Shown here in pieces: positions 8,656 through 17,017 of a stretch of 64,000 bases of DNA. This DNA is from Methylibium petroleiphilum PM1 (GTDB taxonomy: Bacteria > Pseudomonadota > Gammaproteobacteria > Burkholderiales > Burkholderiaceae_C). How positions within the stretch are numbered: the stretch's first letter is position 1; every line of letters begins with the position of its first letter. The position numbers and the translations under genes were made by a program. The DNA is taken from contig NC_008825.1 in the NCBI RefSeq assembly GCF_000015725.1, forward strand, positions 1,798,001 to 1,862,000, given 5' to 3'. Below the pieces are notes generated by a model that was given only the letters and a program-made list of their open reading frames with translations, ran no database searches and was not told where the DNA came from.

Positions 8656-9572
8656 GGTGTCGCTCCCTTGCGCGCTTCGGAAGGCGCGTTGCTTCCACTG
8701 ACGTCGGCCTTCAGGACGCGCTGCACGCCGGGCACCGTGGTGCCGTCACCCGGCGGCCTGCCGTCCAGATCGAAGGCTTCGTTCCACAGGCCGACGACGG
8801 CCGAGCCGGCCCGCAGCATCAGCCGCCGGCTGACGCGATCGACCACCAGCAGGTCGTCCTCCATGCGGGCGTTGACCAGCGTCTCGCTGCCGTCGCCCAG
8901 GACATGGAAGACTGCCGGCACCTCGCGGTTGCCGGGAAAGCGGAGGTAGGTGAACCGCCCGTCGTCATAGACCAGCGTCGGCACGATGTCCTCAGACCCG
9001 GCGCCCTCGGCGATCGAGTACTGGGTGTTCATCACCTGCGCCTTGGCCTGCAGGCGCTCTGCGACGACCTGGTGCGGTGCAGGGGGTGGCGGCACGAGAG
9101 GCAACGCCATCAGTGGTGTCGTGTCGTGCAGCGCGAGGCGCGCCGGGGGTGCCACCCGTGCGGGGGCCTTGACGACGAGCCGGTAGACCGGCGGCTTCGG
9201 GTCGCCGTCGGCCAGCACGACGAAGCGGAAGCTGTGCGTTCGGCGGTCGGTGACCACGGCCAGGGTGTTCGCGGCGCTGGCCGAGCTCTTGGCCTTGACG
9301 AACAGGTTCCGGCCCCCGGGCTGGGCAGCGATGCACCACGCGGCATCGACCTTCGTGCAGTCGCCACCCAGGCCGGCGGCGACCTCGGTGATCGCCTCGT
9401 CGGCATCGAGCACGACCAGCGTCACGACGCCGCGCTTGACCGGGACGGTGACGACGGCGCGCGGGTCGTAGACCACTTCGCGCAGACGCGGATCCATAGA
9501 CTCTGCAGCGACCGACGTGGAGCCGCAGGCCGCGACGCAGGCAAGGGAGACCAGCCGGGCCAGTGACTTCAT
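8652..9572 (-). CDS. virB9: VirB9 outer-membrane channel protein
   Basis: This 306-residue protein has a Sec signal peptide (cleavage probably after SVAA near residue 23). An N-terminal VirB9 beta-domain (DPRAVVTVPVKRGVVTLVVL) is followed by a linker and the C-terminal domain with PTLVYDDGRFTYLRFPG. VirB9 forms the outer-membrane core complex with VirB7 and VirB10. Start ATG at 9572 gives the signal peptide and overlaps the virB8 stop. Confidence 0.88.
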   Translation of the reverse strand: MKSLARLVSLACVAACGSTSVAAESMDPRLREVVYDPRAVVTVPVKRGVVTLVVLDADEAITEVAAGLGGDCTKVDAAWCIAAQPGGRNLFVKAKSSASAANTLAVVTDRRTHSFRFVVLADGDPKPPVYRLVVKAPARVAPPARLALHDTTPLMALPLVPPPPAPHQVVAERLQAKAQVMNTQYSIAEGAGSEDIVPTLVYDDGRFTYLRFPGNREVPAVFHVLGDGSETLVNARMEDDLLVVDRVSRRLMLRAGSAVVGLWNEAFDLDGRPPGDGTTVPGVQRVLKADVSGSNAPSEARKGATP

Positions 9573-10216
9573 GGCTTGGCCCCCGGTGCCGCGGTGTTGA
9601 TCTCGGGATCGGACCGGTAGGCAGTTACGACGAAGCCGAACGGGTTCTCGAGCCGGTCGCGCTCCTTGGCCAGGACCTTGGGCTGGTACTGGTAGACGAC
9701 GCTGGCCACGTGGCGCGTGGTGACCTCGGGCAGGTTGCGGTCCGTCAGGCGCACTACCTTGTCGTAGGTGACCGTGGCCTCGCCCTGGTTGCCGGGGCGG
9801 CCGGACGCAGCTAGGCGTACGCCGACGACATTGATGCGCCAGTCCTCGGCGGCACCGATCCGCTTCTGCAGCGCGCCGTCGCCCTCGAACTGACGGTTGT
9901 AGTCGGCGAAGACCGCCGGCACCGCCATGCGCGCAACCTGGTCGAAGTCGCGCTGAAGGAACATCCAGCTGTAGCCCTCGCGTGCCCGCACGAAGGTGGC
10001 GAGGTTGTGCTTGTCCAGCGCCTCCATCGGGGGGATGGTCTCGACGGAGAGTCGCTGCTGGACCGTGGCCTCGCCAGTGACCCGGTCGACCACGATGGGG
10101 ATCTCCACCACGCGGCGCAGCGGGCCCTGGACGAACACCGCGGCGATGCCGATCAGGCCCAGCACCAGGCCGGCAATGGCGACCCACCAGGCCCGGCGCT
10201 CCGAGCGTTCGAGCAT
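9569..10216 (-). CDS. virB8: VirB8 inner-membrane assembly protein
   Basis: This 215-residue protein has one N-terminal membrane segment (about 10-30, VAIAGLVLGLIGIAAVFV) and a periplasmic NTF2-like domain containing RAREGYSWMFLQRDFDQVARM. VirB8 nucleates assembly of the secretion channel. Its ATG overlaps the stop of the upstream desaturase-derived fragment (TGATG). In normal operons virB6 or virB7 would precede it. Here neither is present, so virB8 is the last surviving 5' gene of the block. Confidence 0.85.
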   Translation of the reverse strand: MLERSERRAWWVAIAGLVLGLIGIAAVFVQGPLRRVVEIPIVVDRVTGEATVQQRLSVETIPPMEALDKHNLATFVRAREGYSWMFLQRDFDQVARMAVPAVFADYNRQFEGDGALQKRIGAAEDWRINVVGVRLAASGRPGNQGEATVTYDKVVRLTDRNLPEVTTRHVASVVYQYQPKVLAKERDRLENPFGFVVTAYRSDPEINTAAPGAKP

Positions 10217-10575
10217 CAGCGCGCGGTCGACTTGCCCCTCTGCTGTTCCTCAGCCTGTCGCACTATCGGAATCAGTGCCCGCGTCACCAGATCGTTCACC
10301 AGCCGGTTGCGGGTGAGGTTGCGGTGCGCCGCGTCGTGCAGGATGTTGCCGAGAGCCCGCTGGCGGTTGCCGAGAACCAGCAGCGCGATCGGCACGGCCC
10401 AGGGGACTTCGAGCGCCAAGACGAGTGCCGCGGCAATCGCCGCAATGTCAAAGCTCACGTCCCCTGCGGGGCGCCAGCCTCGCAGCTTCAGCAGTGGCAG
10501 GTGCGGATTGCCGGCGCGACGCAGCGACTGCCGGAGCAGTGCGATGTCGGACAGCACTTGCGAGCGGGTGGCCAT
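10216..10575 (-). pseudogene. Truncated fatty acid desaturase at the element junction
   Basis: The 119-residue frame starts at ATG 10575 behind a strong ribosome binding site (AAGGAGGT). It has the start of a membrane fatty acid desaturase: hydrophobic segments around 45-70 and one His box, HDAAHRN near 85. Intact desaturases have about 300 residues and three His boxes. The frame instead ends in a polar tail (VRQAEEQQRGKSTAR) and stops exactly at virB8. I infer that the desaturase was cut and joined to the 3' end of a transfer gene. The product is probably inactive. Confidence 0.65.
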
Positions 10576-10830
10576 GGCGGACCTCCTTGCACGCGGCCGT
10601 CGGGCCCGCGATCCCGGCCCGCACTCGACACGATCGTCCCAGCCGCGCCCAAAAGGTACCAAGCCGGCGCGACTATCGATCGCGGTTTAGCAACTTTCGC
10701 TTCGCGTCAGCCACGCTAAACGGCGTGCCGGTTCATCGCCCGACAGACCGCGCGGATCAGGGTGCCCGACACGATCCGGGATGCCCATAATCTTCCGCGG
10801 GACGGATCCAGGCAGACTGGAGGGATGGGG

Positions 10831-11238
10831 ATGACCGCTGTTCGTGAGCTGCACGAGCTGTGCCGACAGATGACGCCGAGCATCGCCGACGGGGTCTTCG
10901 TCTACTGCACGTTCAGTGACTTCCACCTCCCCGAACGGCTCGAACCCATCTGCACCTTCCGCGAGGCCGAAGGACTGACAGCCATCGTCGGAAAGTCGCA
11001 GGCTGAGGCGGCCGGGGTGCCCTACACCTTCCCCTGCCGCCTCATCACCCTCGCAGTGCACTCGTCGCTTGATGCGGTCGGCTTCCTCGCCTGCATCACC
11101 GGCCGGCTCGCGCATGCCGGCATCTCCTGCAATGCCGTCGCGGCCTTCCACCACGACCACCTCTTCGTCCCCGAGGCTCGTGCCGCGGAGACGCTGGAGA
11201 TCCTTCAGCACCTGGCCGCCGAGACACGCGCCGGCTGA
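10831..11238 (+). CDS. ACT_3 (DUF2241) domain protein
   Basis: This protein of about 135 residues carries the tandem-ACT fold of the ACT_3 family, visible as the LITLAVHSSLDAVGFLA segment and the GISCNAVAAFHHDHLFVP segment. Such proteins probably bind amino acids, but the ligand is unknown. I chose the ATG at 10831 because GGAGG lies seven bases upstream. Another ATG at 10825 would add two residues. It stands alone, divergent from the truncated desaturase. Confidence 0.8.
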   Translation: MTAVRELHELCRQMTPSIADGVFVYCTFSDFHLPERLEPICTFREAEGLTAIVGKSQAEAAGVPYTFPCRLITLAVHSSLDAVGFLACITGRLAHAGISCNAVAAFHHDHLFVPEARAAETLEILQHLAAETRAG

Positions 11239-11435
11239 GGACTGCCCGCGCAAGCGACGGTCTGCGCGATCGTCGTTTAGCAGAGCTGACGCTGCCTCAA
11301 ATTTGCGCACATCGCGCACGAAGCGTTGACACGCCCTGCCCGCAATTCCTAGGCTGACCTCCCGGCACCCTCTCGCACGCCCCCGGCCTTCGGGCACCCG
11401 CGTCGCGACGTGTCGGATGACATCGGAGTGCAGCC

Positions 11436-11888
11436 ATGACCACGCCTTCGTCATCGGGCCAGGAACTTTCTGCGGACGGCTTGCCACCCGCAAGCGGGCG
11501 GCGACGCCGCGCGAAGCCCAAGAAGCGGGCTGACTTCCGCACGCAGGCCGCGGAAGATCAGATCGCGCCCTCTCGCGCATTGAGCCGCGACGAGGCACAG
11601 GTCCGAGCCCGCTGGACCTGCACTTGCGGTCGCTGTGAACTCGTTGTGCAACGCGTCGATGCGAACGTCCAGGTCAGGCAGCGCACCTGGCTGGCAACTG
11701 GGACGGTCCTCGACGAAGTCTTCCTGCTGCATTCGCTTGCCGAGTTCGATCTCTGGCATGCGGCCTCGCCCACAAGATTCGATCACCCCGTGGCGCATGA
11801 CGAGATCAGGCGGCTTGCGCACGCCAGCCTTTCCGCACCGAGCCCTGGGACAACAAATGTCGGCCCAGTCTCCCACGGCCGCGGCTGA
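11436..11888 (+). CDS. Hypothetical protein, 150 residues
   Basis: The frame opens behind a GGAG-like site. It has a basic low-complexity N-terminus (GRRRRAKPKKRADF), a short Cys motif CTCGRC near 62-67, and an acidic, more ordered C-terminal half. I do not recognise a family. It overlaps the start of the regulator downstream in another frame. It could be a small regulatory partner or not be expressed. Confidence 0.4.
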   Translation: MTTPSSSGQELSADGLPPASGRRRRAKPKKRADFRTQAAEDQIAPSRALSRDEAQVRARWTCTCGRCELVVQRVDANVQVRQRTWLATGTVLDEVFLLHSLAEFDLWHAASPTRFDHPVAHDEIRRLAHASLSAPSPGTTNVGPVSHGRG

Positions 11889-12555
11889 GCTGTGCGAGCT
11901 TGCCGGCTCGCTCGTCGTGGCGGATGAGGCGAGCGCGATCTCCATCCTGGAACTCGCGTCGCGGGTCGGAGGCGCCGACGCTGCACTGTTCGTCTGGGTG
12001 GTACCGGGACACAACGAGCATCTGTGGTTTCGGTCGCTCTCGGCGCTGGATCACCGCTGGTGCGCAACGATGCTGCGGCGGCTGCACGAAGGCCCGGGCA
12101 ACTGGCTGGGGCACGCCGCTCGTTCCAGCGAACCGGTGCTCGCTCGCGGGCCGGCGGAACCCTCTGCCGGTGGCAGTGCGACATTGACTGATGGGCCCGA
12201 CGTTCGAGCCGCCTGGCTTGTTCCCGCGCCATCTCCGCAATCGTCGGACGCGCTCGGCCTGCTGATCCTCGCGAGCACCGACGAGACGCGACTGGACGTC
12301 ACACGCGCAGTCTTGCCAGCGTACCGCGCGCTGGCGCTGACCCTCGCCGAATGGTTCCAGCGCCGCGGTCGCGAAGAGCTTGTCCAACGCGCGCACCTGA
12401 CGGACCGCGACCTCGAGCTGTTGCGCCACGAGCAGATGGGCCATGGCTCCAAGCGAATCGCCACGGCATTGCAGGCCGAGGCCAAGACGATCGACTGCCG
12501 ATTCCATCGGCTCAATGTCCGACTGGGCGTGGCGAATCGAGCCGATCCGGCTTGA
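11857..12555 (+). CDS. LuxR-type transcriptional regulator with a degenerate HTH
   Basis: From ATG 11857 this is a protein of 232 residues. The N-terminal 170 residues look like a small sensory domain of the kind found in front of LuxR helix-turn-helix regions. The C-terminal part, beginning LTDRDLELLRHEQMGHG and continuing KRIATALQAEAKTID, matches the LuxR/GerE HTH. It departs from consensus and ends early, soon after the recognition helix. An upstream ATG would add 74 Arg/Ser-rich residues and is unlikely. Confidence 0.6.
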   Translation: MSAQSPTAAAELCELAGSLVVADEASAISILELASRVGGADAALFVWVVPGHNEHLWFRSLSALDHRWCATMLRRLHEGPGNWLGHAARSSEPVLARGPAEPSAGGSATLTDGPDVRAAWLVPAPSPQSSDALGLLILASTDETRLDVTRAVLPAYRALALTLAEWFQRRGREELVQRAHLTDRDLELLRHEQMGHGSKRIATALQAEAKTIDCRFHRLNVRLGVANRADPA

Positions 12556-12784
12556 TGAAGTCGTCTCCACCGTGATCGACGGCGTCCCTCGCGCCGAGGG
12601 GGCTATCCAGCTTGATCGGCCGCTGCACGAATTGTTCGGAGGGCTCTACTTCCCTGTCCCCAAAGCGCTGGAGCGATTCCTCGTGCCGAGCGGAGATGTC
12701 GAGATTCGTCTGGAACTGTACTGCGACTGGTTTGACATCCGCACCGCAAGGCACTGGGCTCCCAAGGACGCGGTGACTGCGTGA
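12515..12784 (+). CDS. Hypothetical protein, 89 residues
   Basis: The frame overlaps the last 41 bases of the LuxR-type gene and has ordinary soluble-protein composition (for example RPLHELFGGLYFPVPKALERF). I recognise no family. It could be the translationally coupled second gene of a small operon, or chance coding potential. Confidence 0.35.
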   Translation: MSDWAWRIEPIRLDEVVSTVIDGVPRAEGAIQLDRPLHELFGGLYFPVPKALERFLVPSGDVEIRLELYCDWFDIRTARHWAPKDAVTA

Positions 12785-13221
12785 GTAGTCTTCTGTGGTG
12801 GGAGCCAGTTCGCGCCGTCGATTCGTTTGCGCTAGACCTCGCGGCAACCGCAGTACTTTGACAGCAGCTGATTCGAACCTTCTGTTCCCCGTGGCGCTAG
12901 CCAGCAGTGGACGATCAGGTTGCGACATCGAATCAGCCAGACGACGTCGGCGGTGGCCTTGAAGGCGGTTGCCCGGGCCGGCGGGTCGCCCCCGACTGGG
13001 CGACGGCAATCCGGCATTCAGCGGACGCGCGTGCCTCGGAAGCGCCAATGACTGGAACCGCTGCATAGCGGCGAATCTCGCGGCCTTCTCCGCACATGTC
13101 GGACCGCGGACCGTCGCCCTTCAATACCAGGGGCCGCTCATCTCCAAAGCCATCGGAGTGTCGTAGTCCCGCGCGAGAAGTACCCTCTGCTCTTGGGCTG
13201 CCGTGCGCCGAAGCGTCTCAC
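12785..13221. other. Intergenic region downstream of narL
   Basis: These 437 bases hold no frame that I can support. The sequence looks like degenerate spacer. It separates the plus-strand LuxR group from the minus-strand narL and must contain both transcript ends, but no strong hairpin with a T-tract is visible. Confidence 0.4.
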
Positions 13222-13944
13222 TCATTGAGGCTTGCTGGTTCCAAGTCTGGCATACCAGGCTGCTGCATGGACCCGCGACTCCAAGCCCAGCTTGCGAAGC
13301 AGGTTCTGCACGTGGATCTTCACCGTGGCCTCGGCAATGCCCAACTGCCGGGCAATGAGCTTGTTGCTGCAGCCTTCGGCCACCAGAGCCAGGGTCTCGC
13401 GTTCCCTTGCCGAAAGCTGGGCCAGTGGGTCGGCCGGAACCGCCCTGTCACGCGCCGACGGTGGCGTCGCGTGGACCTCAGTGGCGGATACCGCCATCTG
13501 GGCTGTGGCGATCGCCCCAGCGGCCAACTTGAGGGCCACGGGCGCGCTCAGGCTGGCGCTGCCGCTGATGGCCGAGACGATGGCATCGCCGAGTTCATCG
13601 ATCTCGGCGGTCTTGAGCAGATAGCCGGCGGCGCCGCGCGACAGTGCGGCCACGATGTCGGCGTGGTCCTCGCTCATGGTGAGCATCAGCACCCGCATGC
13701 CAGGTGCCGCGCTCAGCAGGGCCGGCAGGGCATCGACGCCCGATACGCCGGGCAGGTGGTTGTCCAGCAGCAGCACATCGGGGCGCATACGCTCGACGAC
13801 ACCTTGGGCCTCGCCCGCGTCACCCGCCTCAGCCACTACCTCGAAGCGGCCGTCAGCCGCAAGCAGCGTCACCAGCCCGCGGCGGAACAGCGTGTGGTCG
13901 TCCACGACCACCACGCGGATGGGCAGCTGGCGCTCGCTGTTCAT
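13222..13944 (-). CDS. narL: NarL-family nitrate/nitrite response regulator
   Basis: This 240-residue response regulator has a receiver domain with acidic pocket Asp15/Asp16, predicted phospho-acceptor Asp61 (LLLDNHLPG) and Lys111. A linker of about 45 residues leads to a LuxR-type HTH at about 177-235 (SARERETLALVAEGCSNKLIA). It lies 23 bases after the narX-like sensor gene and is the expected partner. It probably activates the nar genes when nitrate is present. Confidence 0.9.
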   Translation of the reverse strand: MNSERQLPIRVVVVDDHTLFRRGLVTLLAADGRFEVVAEAGDAGEAQGVVERMRPDVLLLDNHLPGVSGVDALPALLSAAPGMRVLMLTMSEDHADIVAALSRGAAGYLLKTAEIDELGDAIVSAISGSASLSAPVALKLAAGAIATAQMAVSATEVHATPPSARDRAVPADPLAQLSARERETLALVAEGCSNKLIARQLGIAEATVKIHVQNLLRKLGLESRVHAAAWYARLGTSKPQ

Positions 13945-13967
13945 GCCTGAGACGTGACCATCGCGCG

Positions 13968-15899
13968 CTAGGCCGCCAGGGCCACGGAGGCCGGGCGCGA
14001 GGGCACCGCGATGCGCACCTGGGTGCCCTCGCCGCGTGTCGAGGTGATCTCGACCTCGGCCCCGATGCCGGCCGCGCGCTCGCGCATGATGCGCAGGCCC
14101 ACGTGGCCGTCGTCGCCATCGTCGCTGTTGCGGGCCGCCAGGTCGAAGCCGCGGCCGTCATCGCGCACGGTCACGCTGAGCTCGGGGCGCGGGTCCAGCG
14201 TCACCCACACCTGCCGCGCCTGGGCATGCTTGCGGACGTTGGACAGGGCCTCCTGCACCACGTGCAGCAGCTGCACCTGCACGTCGGGCGCCAGTGGCAG
14301 CACGGGGCCGCGCACGTCCAGCTGCGCGGGCAGGCCGGTCTGGTGCTGGAACTTCTGCAGCGTGGCGCGCAGGGCCGCCGCCAGCTCGGCGCCGTCGCTG
14401 CGGGTGCGGAAGTGCAGCAGCAGCTCGCGCACGTCGGCCAGGCTCTCGCGCACGCCGGCATCGAGCTCGTCGACCACCCGCGTGGTGGCCGCCGGGTCGC
14501 CGCGGCGCAGGGCGCCGCGCAGCATCTGCAGCTGGATCTTCATGAAGGCCAGCGCCTGGGCGATGGAGTCGTGCAGTTCCCGGGCGATGAAGCCGCGCTC
14601 CTCGGAGACAGCCGCCTCGCGCTGCAGGGCCTGCGCGCGCACGCTCTCGATGCCGCCCGCCAGCTGGGCGGCCAGGCCCTCGAGCAGCGCGCGGTCGTCG
14701 TCGAGCACGGGGCGCGTGGCGTCGCGCCACAGCAGGTCGACCTCGCCCAGGGTCTGGTCCTGCAGCAGCACGGGCAAGGTTAGCACGCGCTGGAAGCCGA
14801 AGCGGCGGCAGGTGCCGGCGCTGTCGCCGGTGTCGCCGTCCGTCAGGGCGTGGATGGTGATGGTGCGCGGGCCGCCCGGGGCGGCGCCGTTGCCGCAGTG
14901 GCAGTCGCCAGGGGCGAGGCAGCGTTCGTGTTCCAGCATGGCCGCAGGCACGCGGTCGGCGGCCAGCATCAGCATGCGCCCCTGTTCGGCGTCGTGCCAG
15001 CGCAGCAGCGCGGCGTCGGCCCGGGCCACCTCGCGGAACTGGCGCACGAAGCCCTGCGCCAGCTCGTCCAGGCTGGCGGCCTGGGCCACCCGCCGGCTGG
15101 CCTCGTACAGGGCCGCCAGGCGCTCGCGCTCGGTGCGCAGGTGTTCGGTCTTTTCCGCGACCTTGGTCTCGAGCCCGCGGTACAGGTCTTCGAGGCGCAT
15201 GGCCATGTGGTTGAAACCGTCGGCCACCTCGCCGAACTCGTCGTGGGTCTCGACGTCCACACGCGCGCCCAGGTCGCCGCGCGCCACCGCCTCCAGCCCG
15301 CGCTGCAGGCGGGCCAGCGGCTGGAAGATGAACAGGTGCGCGGCATAAAGCAGCGCCACGCCGGCGGCCAGCGCCAGGGCCAGCAGGGTGAACTGCAGGG
15401 CGCTCAGGATCGACGTCCAGCGCTGAAGGTGCGCCTCGATGCCGGTGACGAGGTGGTCGATCTCGATCACCAGGTCGCCCGCCAGCTGGCCCGCCTGCAG
15501 CGGCGTGGCGCCCTCGGAGATGGCGCGCTGCAGCGCCTGCCAGCGGCTGCGCACGGCCTGCAAGGCTGCGCGGGTGTCCTCGTCTCGCGGCACAAAGAGG
15601 GGGCGGGCCGGGTCGCCGGCGTCCAGCAGGGCCAGGGTGGCGTCGTACTGCTGGGCCAGGGCCGGCAGCTGCGGCAGGTCCTGCGCGGACGCCACCTGGG
15701 CATAACGCCAGGTCTGCATGCGCAGGCGGCCGGCCTCGTTGACTGCGGCGGCGCCGCCCTCGAGCTGCCAGGTGACCCACACGGTGAAGGCGATGGAGCC
15801 CAGGGCCACGACCATGATCAGCGAGCCCAGGGCCCCCAGCTTGGCCGCCAGCGAGGCGCGCTGCAGGCGACGGCTCGCGCGCAGGAAGGCGGCGTTCAT
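13968..15899 (-). CDS. narX: NarX-type nitrate/nitrite sensor histidine kinase
   Basis: From ATG 15899 the protein has 643 residues. A first membrane segment (about 22-44) is followed by a clear P-box for nitrate sensing, NEAGRLRMQTWR at about 54-65. A helical periplasmic domain, a second membrane segment (about 165-190) and a HAMP domain follow. The central module has a Cys cluster (CLAPGDCHCGNG). HisKA_3 has the phospho-accepting His in RELHDSIAQ, and the HATPase has DDGRGFD. The start overlaps the hemerythrin gene by four bases. A longer upstream frame is Arg-rich and rejected. Confidence 0.92.
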   Translation of the reverse strand: MNAAFLRASRRLQRASLAAKLGALGSLIMVVALGSIAFTVWVTWQLEGGAAAVNEAGRLRMQTWRYAQVASAQDLPQLPALAQQYDATLALLDAGDPARPLFVPRDEDTRAALQAVRSRWQALQRAISEGATPLQAGQLAGDLVIEIDHLVTGIEAHLQRWTSILSALQFTLLALALAAGVALLYAAHLFIFQPLARLQRGLEAVARGDLGARVDVETHDEFGEVADGFNHMAMRLEDLYRGLETKVAEKTEHLRTERERLAALYEASRRVAQAASLDELAQGFVRQFREVARADAALLRWHDAEQGRMLMLAADRVPAAMLEHERCLAPGDCHCGNGAAPGGPRTITIHALTDGDTGDSAGTCRRFGFQRVLTLPVLLQDQTLGEVDLLWRDATRPVLDDDRALLEGLAAQLAGGIESVRAQALQREAAVSEERGFIARELHDSIAQALAFMKIQLQMLRGALRRGDPAATTRVVDELDAGVRESLADVRELLLHFRTRSDGAELAAALRATLQKFQHQTGLPAQLDVRGPVLPLAPDVQVQLLHVVQEALSNVRKHAQARQVWVTLDPRPELSVTVRDDGRGFDLAARNSDDGDDGHVGLRIMRERAAGIGAEVEITSTRGEGTQVRIAVPSRPASVALAA

Positions 15900-16459
15900 G
15901 CGGGCGTGCCCGGCGTGGTGGCGGGCTGCGGCGGGCTGCGCCGGCGGCTCGCCATCTCGTGGCCCATGGCGGCCAGCGTGTCGGCGGGCAGGCCGTGCGC
16001 GGCGCTGGGGAAGGCCACCGCCTCCTCGATCGCGATGTGGGCCTCGTAGCGGGTTTCGAACTCGCGCCAGCCGGCGCGCACGCGGCCTGCGGCGCGGATG
16101 TCCCATCGCCCGGCGCATACACCTTCTAGCACCGTGCGCCATTCTTGCCAGGCGGCCGAGAGCGCCGTGTGGTCAGCTTGCAGGCGTTCGGCCAGCGCGC
16201 CATGGCCGCTGGCGCGCAGGCGCGGCAGGACGTGGCGCTCCTCGTCCTCGTGGTGCAGCGGCCCGGCGATGTCGAAGTAGCGCAGCACATCGCGTGCCGC
16301 GGCGGCGGCCTGTGTGTCGGCGCCGTACGCATCGAGGTGGGCGCCGAGGCGCTGCAGCAGGTCGAGGCTGCGCTTCACGCGCTCGTGGCAGGCCTCGAGC
16401 ATCTCGAAGGGCTGCTCGAAGCCGACGGCAGGGCTGGCGTGCAGCAGCGGCGTGGGCAT
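15896..16459 (-). CDS. Hemerythrin (HHE) domain protein
   Basis: This 187-residue four-helix HHE domain has candidate iron ligands HERVKRSLD, GPLHHEDEERHVLP, DHTALSA and the late YEAHIAIEE. Such proteins bind a di-iron centre and sense or buffer O2 or NO. It lies between SirB2 and narX in a coupled operon, which suggests a role in the nitrate and low-oxygen response. ATG 16459 is used. A GTG at 16483 that overlaps the SirB2 stop (GTGA) would add eight residues and is plausible. Confidence 0.85.
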   Translation of the reverse strand: MPTPLLHASPAVGFEQPFEMLEACHERVKRSLDLLQRLGAHLDAYGADTQAAAAARDVLRYFDIAGPLHHEDEERHVLPRLRASGHGALAERLQADHTALSAAWQEWRTVLEGVCAGRWDIRAAGRVRAGWREFETRYEAHIAIEEAVAFPSAAHGLPADTLAAMGHEMASRRRSPPQPATTPGTPA

Positions 16460-16479
16460 GGCGGACGTGGCGGTGCTCG

Positions 16480-16902
16480 TCACGGTGCCCACCCGGCCGC
16501 ACGCAGCGGCGCCAGGGGGCCGAGCACGTCGTGCGTGAGCGCGGTGGCCACGATGGCCAGCACGCAGGCCAGCGCACCCGCGAAGGCCAGGCCGCGGCCC
16601 CGCGGCGTGCGGGCGCGCTTGAGCGCAAACGAGCCGAGCACGATGTAGGCCACGATGAGGGCCAGCTTCACCAGCAGCCAGGGCGCGTGGGCCAGGCTCA
16701 GGCCGAGCATGGCCCACAGGGCGCCGCCAGCGGCCAGCAGCAGGCTGTCGATCAGCACGCTGGCGCGGCGAACGCCGGCCCGCAGGGGCCACGCGGCCCG
16801 CCACTGCACGCCCAGGCCCCGCGCGGTGAACAGCCCCACGCTGGCGCCGGCCAGCGCCATGTGCGCCGACTTGAGGGCAGGGTACTGCGACAGCCACTCC
16901 AT
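16480..16902 (-). CDS. SirB2-family membrane protein
   Basis: This 140-residue protein has four hydrophobic segments and the SirB2-like pattern: ALKSAHMALAGASVGLFTARGL at the start, RRASVLIDSLLLAAG in the middle. Function is unknown, although the family often neighbours respiration and heme genes. It is the first gene of the SirB2-hemerythrin-narX-narL operon, with an Fnr/Dnr-type box about 45 bases upstream of its ATG. Confidence 0.8.
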   Translation of the reverse strand: MEWLSQYPALKSAHMALAGASVGLFTARGLGVQWRAAWPLRAGVRRASVLIDSLLLAAGGALWAMLGLSLAHAPWLLVKLALIVAYIVLGSFALKRARTPRGRGLAFAGALACVLAIVATALTHDVLGPLAPLRAAGWAP

Positions 16903-16941
16903 AACGAAGGCGATTCTGCGGCGAGCCGGGTGCCGCAGCCC

Positions 16942-16955
16942 TTGATCCTGTTCAA
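16942..16955. promoter_or_regulatory. Fnr/Dnr-type box between SirB2 and the AsnC-like gene
   Basis: TTGATCCTGTTCAA matches the TTGAT-N4-ATCAA consensus at nine of ten fixed positions. It lies between two divergent genes. If it acts at -41.5, the plus-strand transcript would start near 16990, leaving a 28-base leader to the AsnC-like ATG. Confidence 0.6.
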
Positions 16956-17017
16956 GGACATTCCCGAAGGCCTCTCCGACGATGCCCTTCCCGCCCCGGA
17001 GCCCGGAAAGAGATGCC

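Larger units (their letters stand above)
1..10260. mobile_element. Degenerate conjugative element (ICE remnant) carrying defence cargo
   Basis: All genes here are on the minus strand and belong to families typical of conjugative elements. The right boundary is approximate: it lies inside the tail of the truncated desaturase frame, where chromosomal-type sequence begins. Relaxase, VirB1-B7 and an element integrase are not seen in the window, and VirD4 is internally deleted. The element is therefore probably no longer self-transmissible. The left boundary is outside the window. Confidence 0.65.

Noticed and set aside
13968-16142. N-terminal extension of NarX by 81 residues
   Set aside because: The extension is Arg/Pro-rich and antisense-like; the ATG at 15899 gives the normal membrane segment and couples to the hemerythrin stop.
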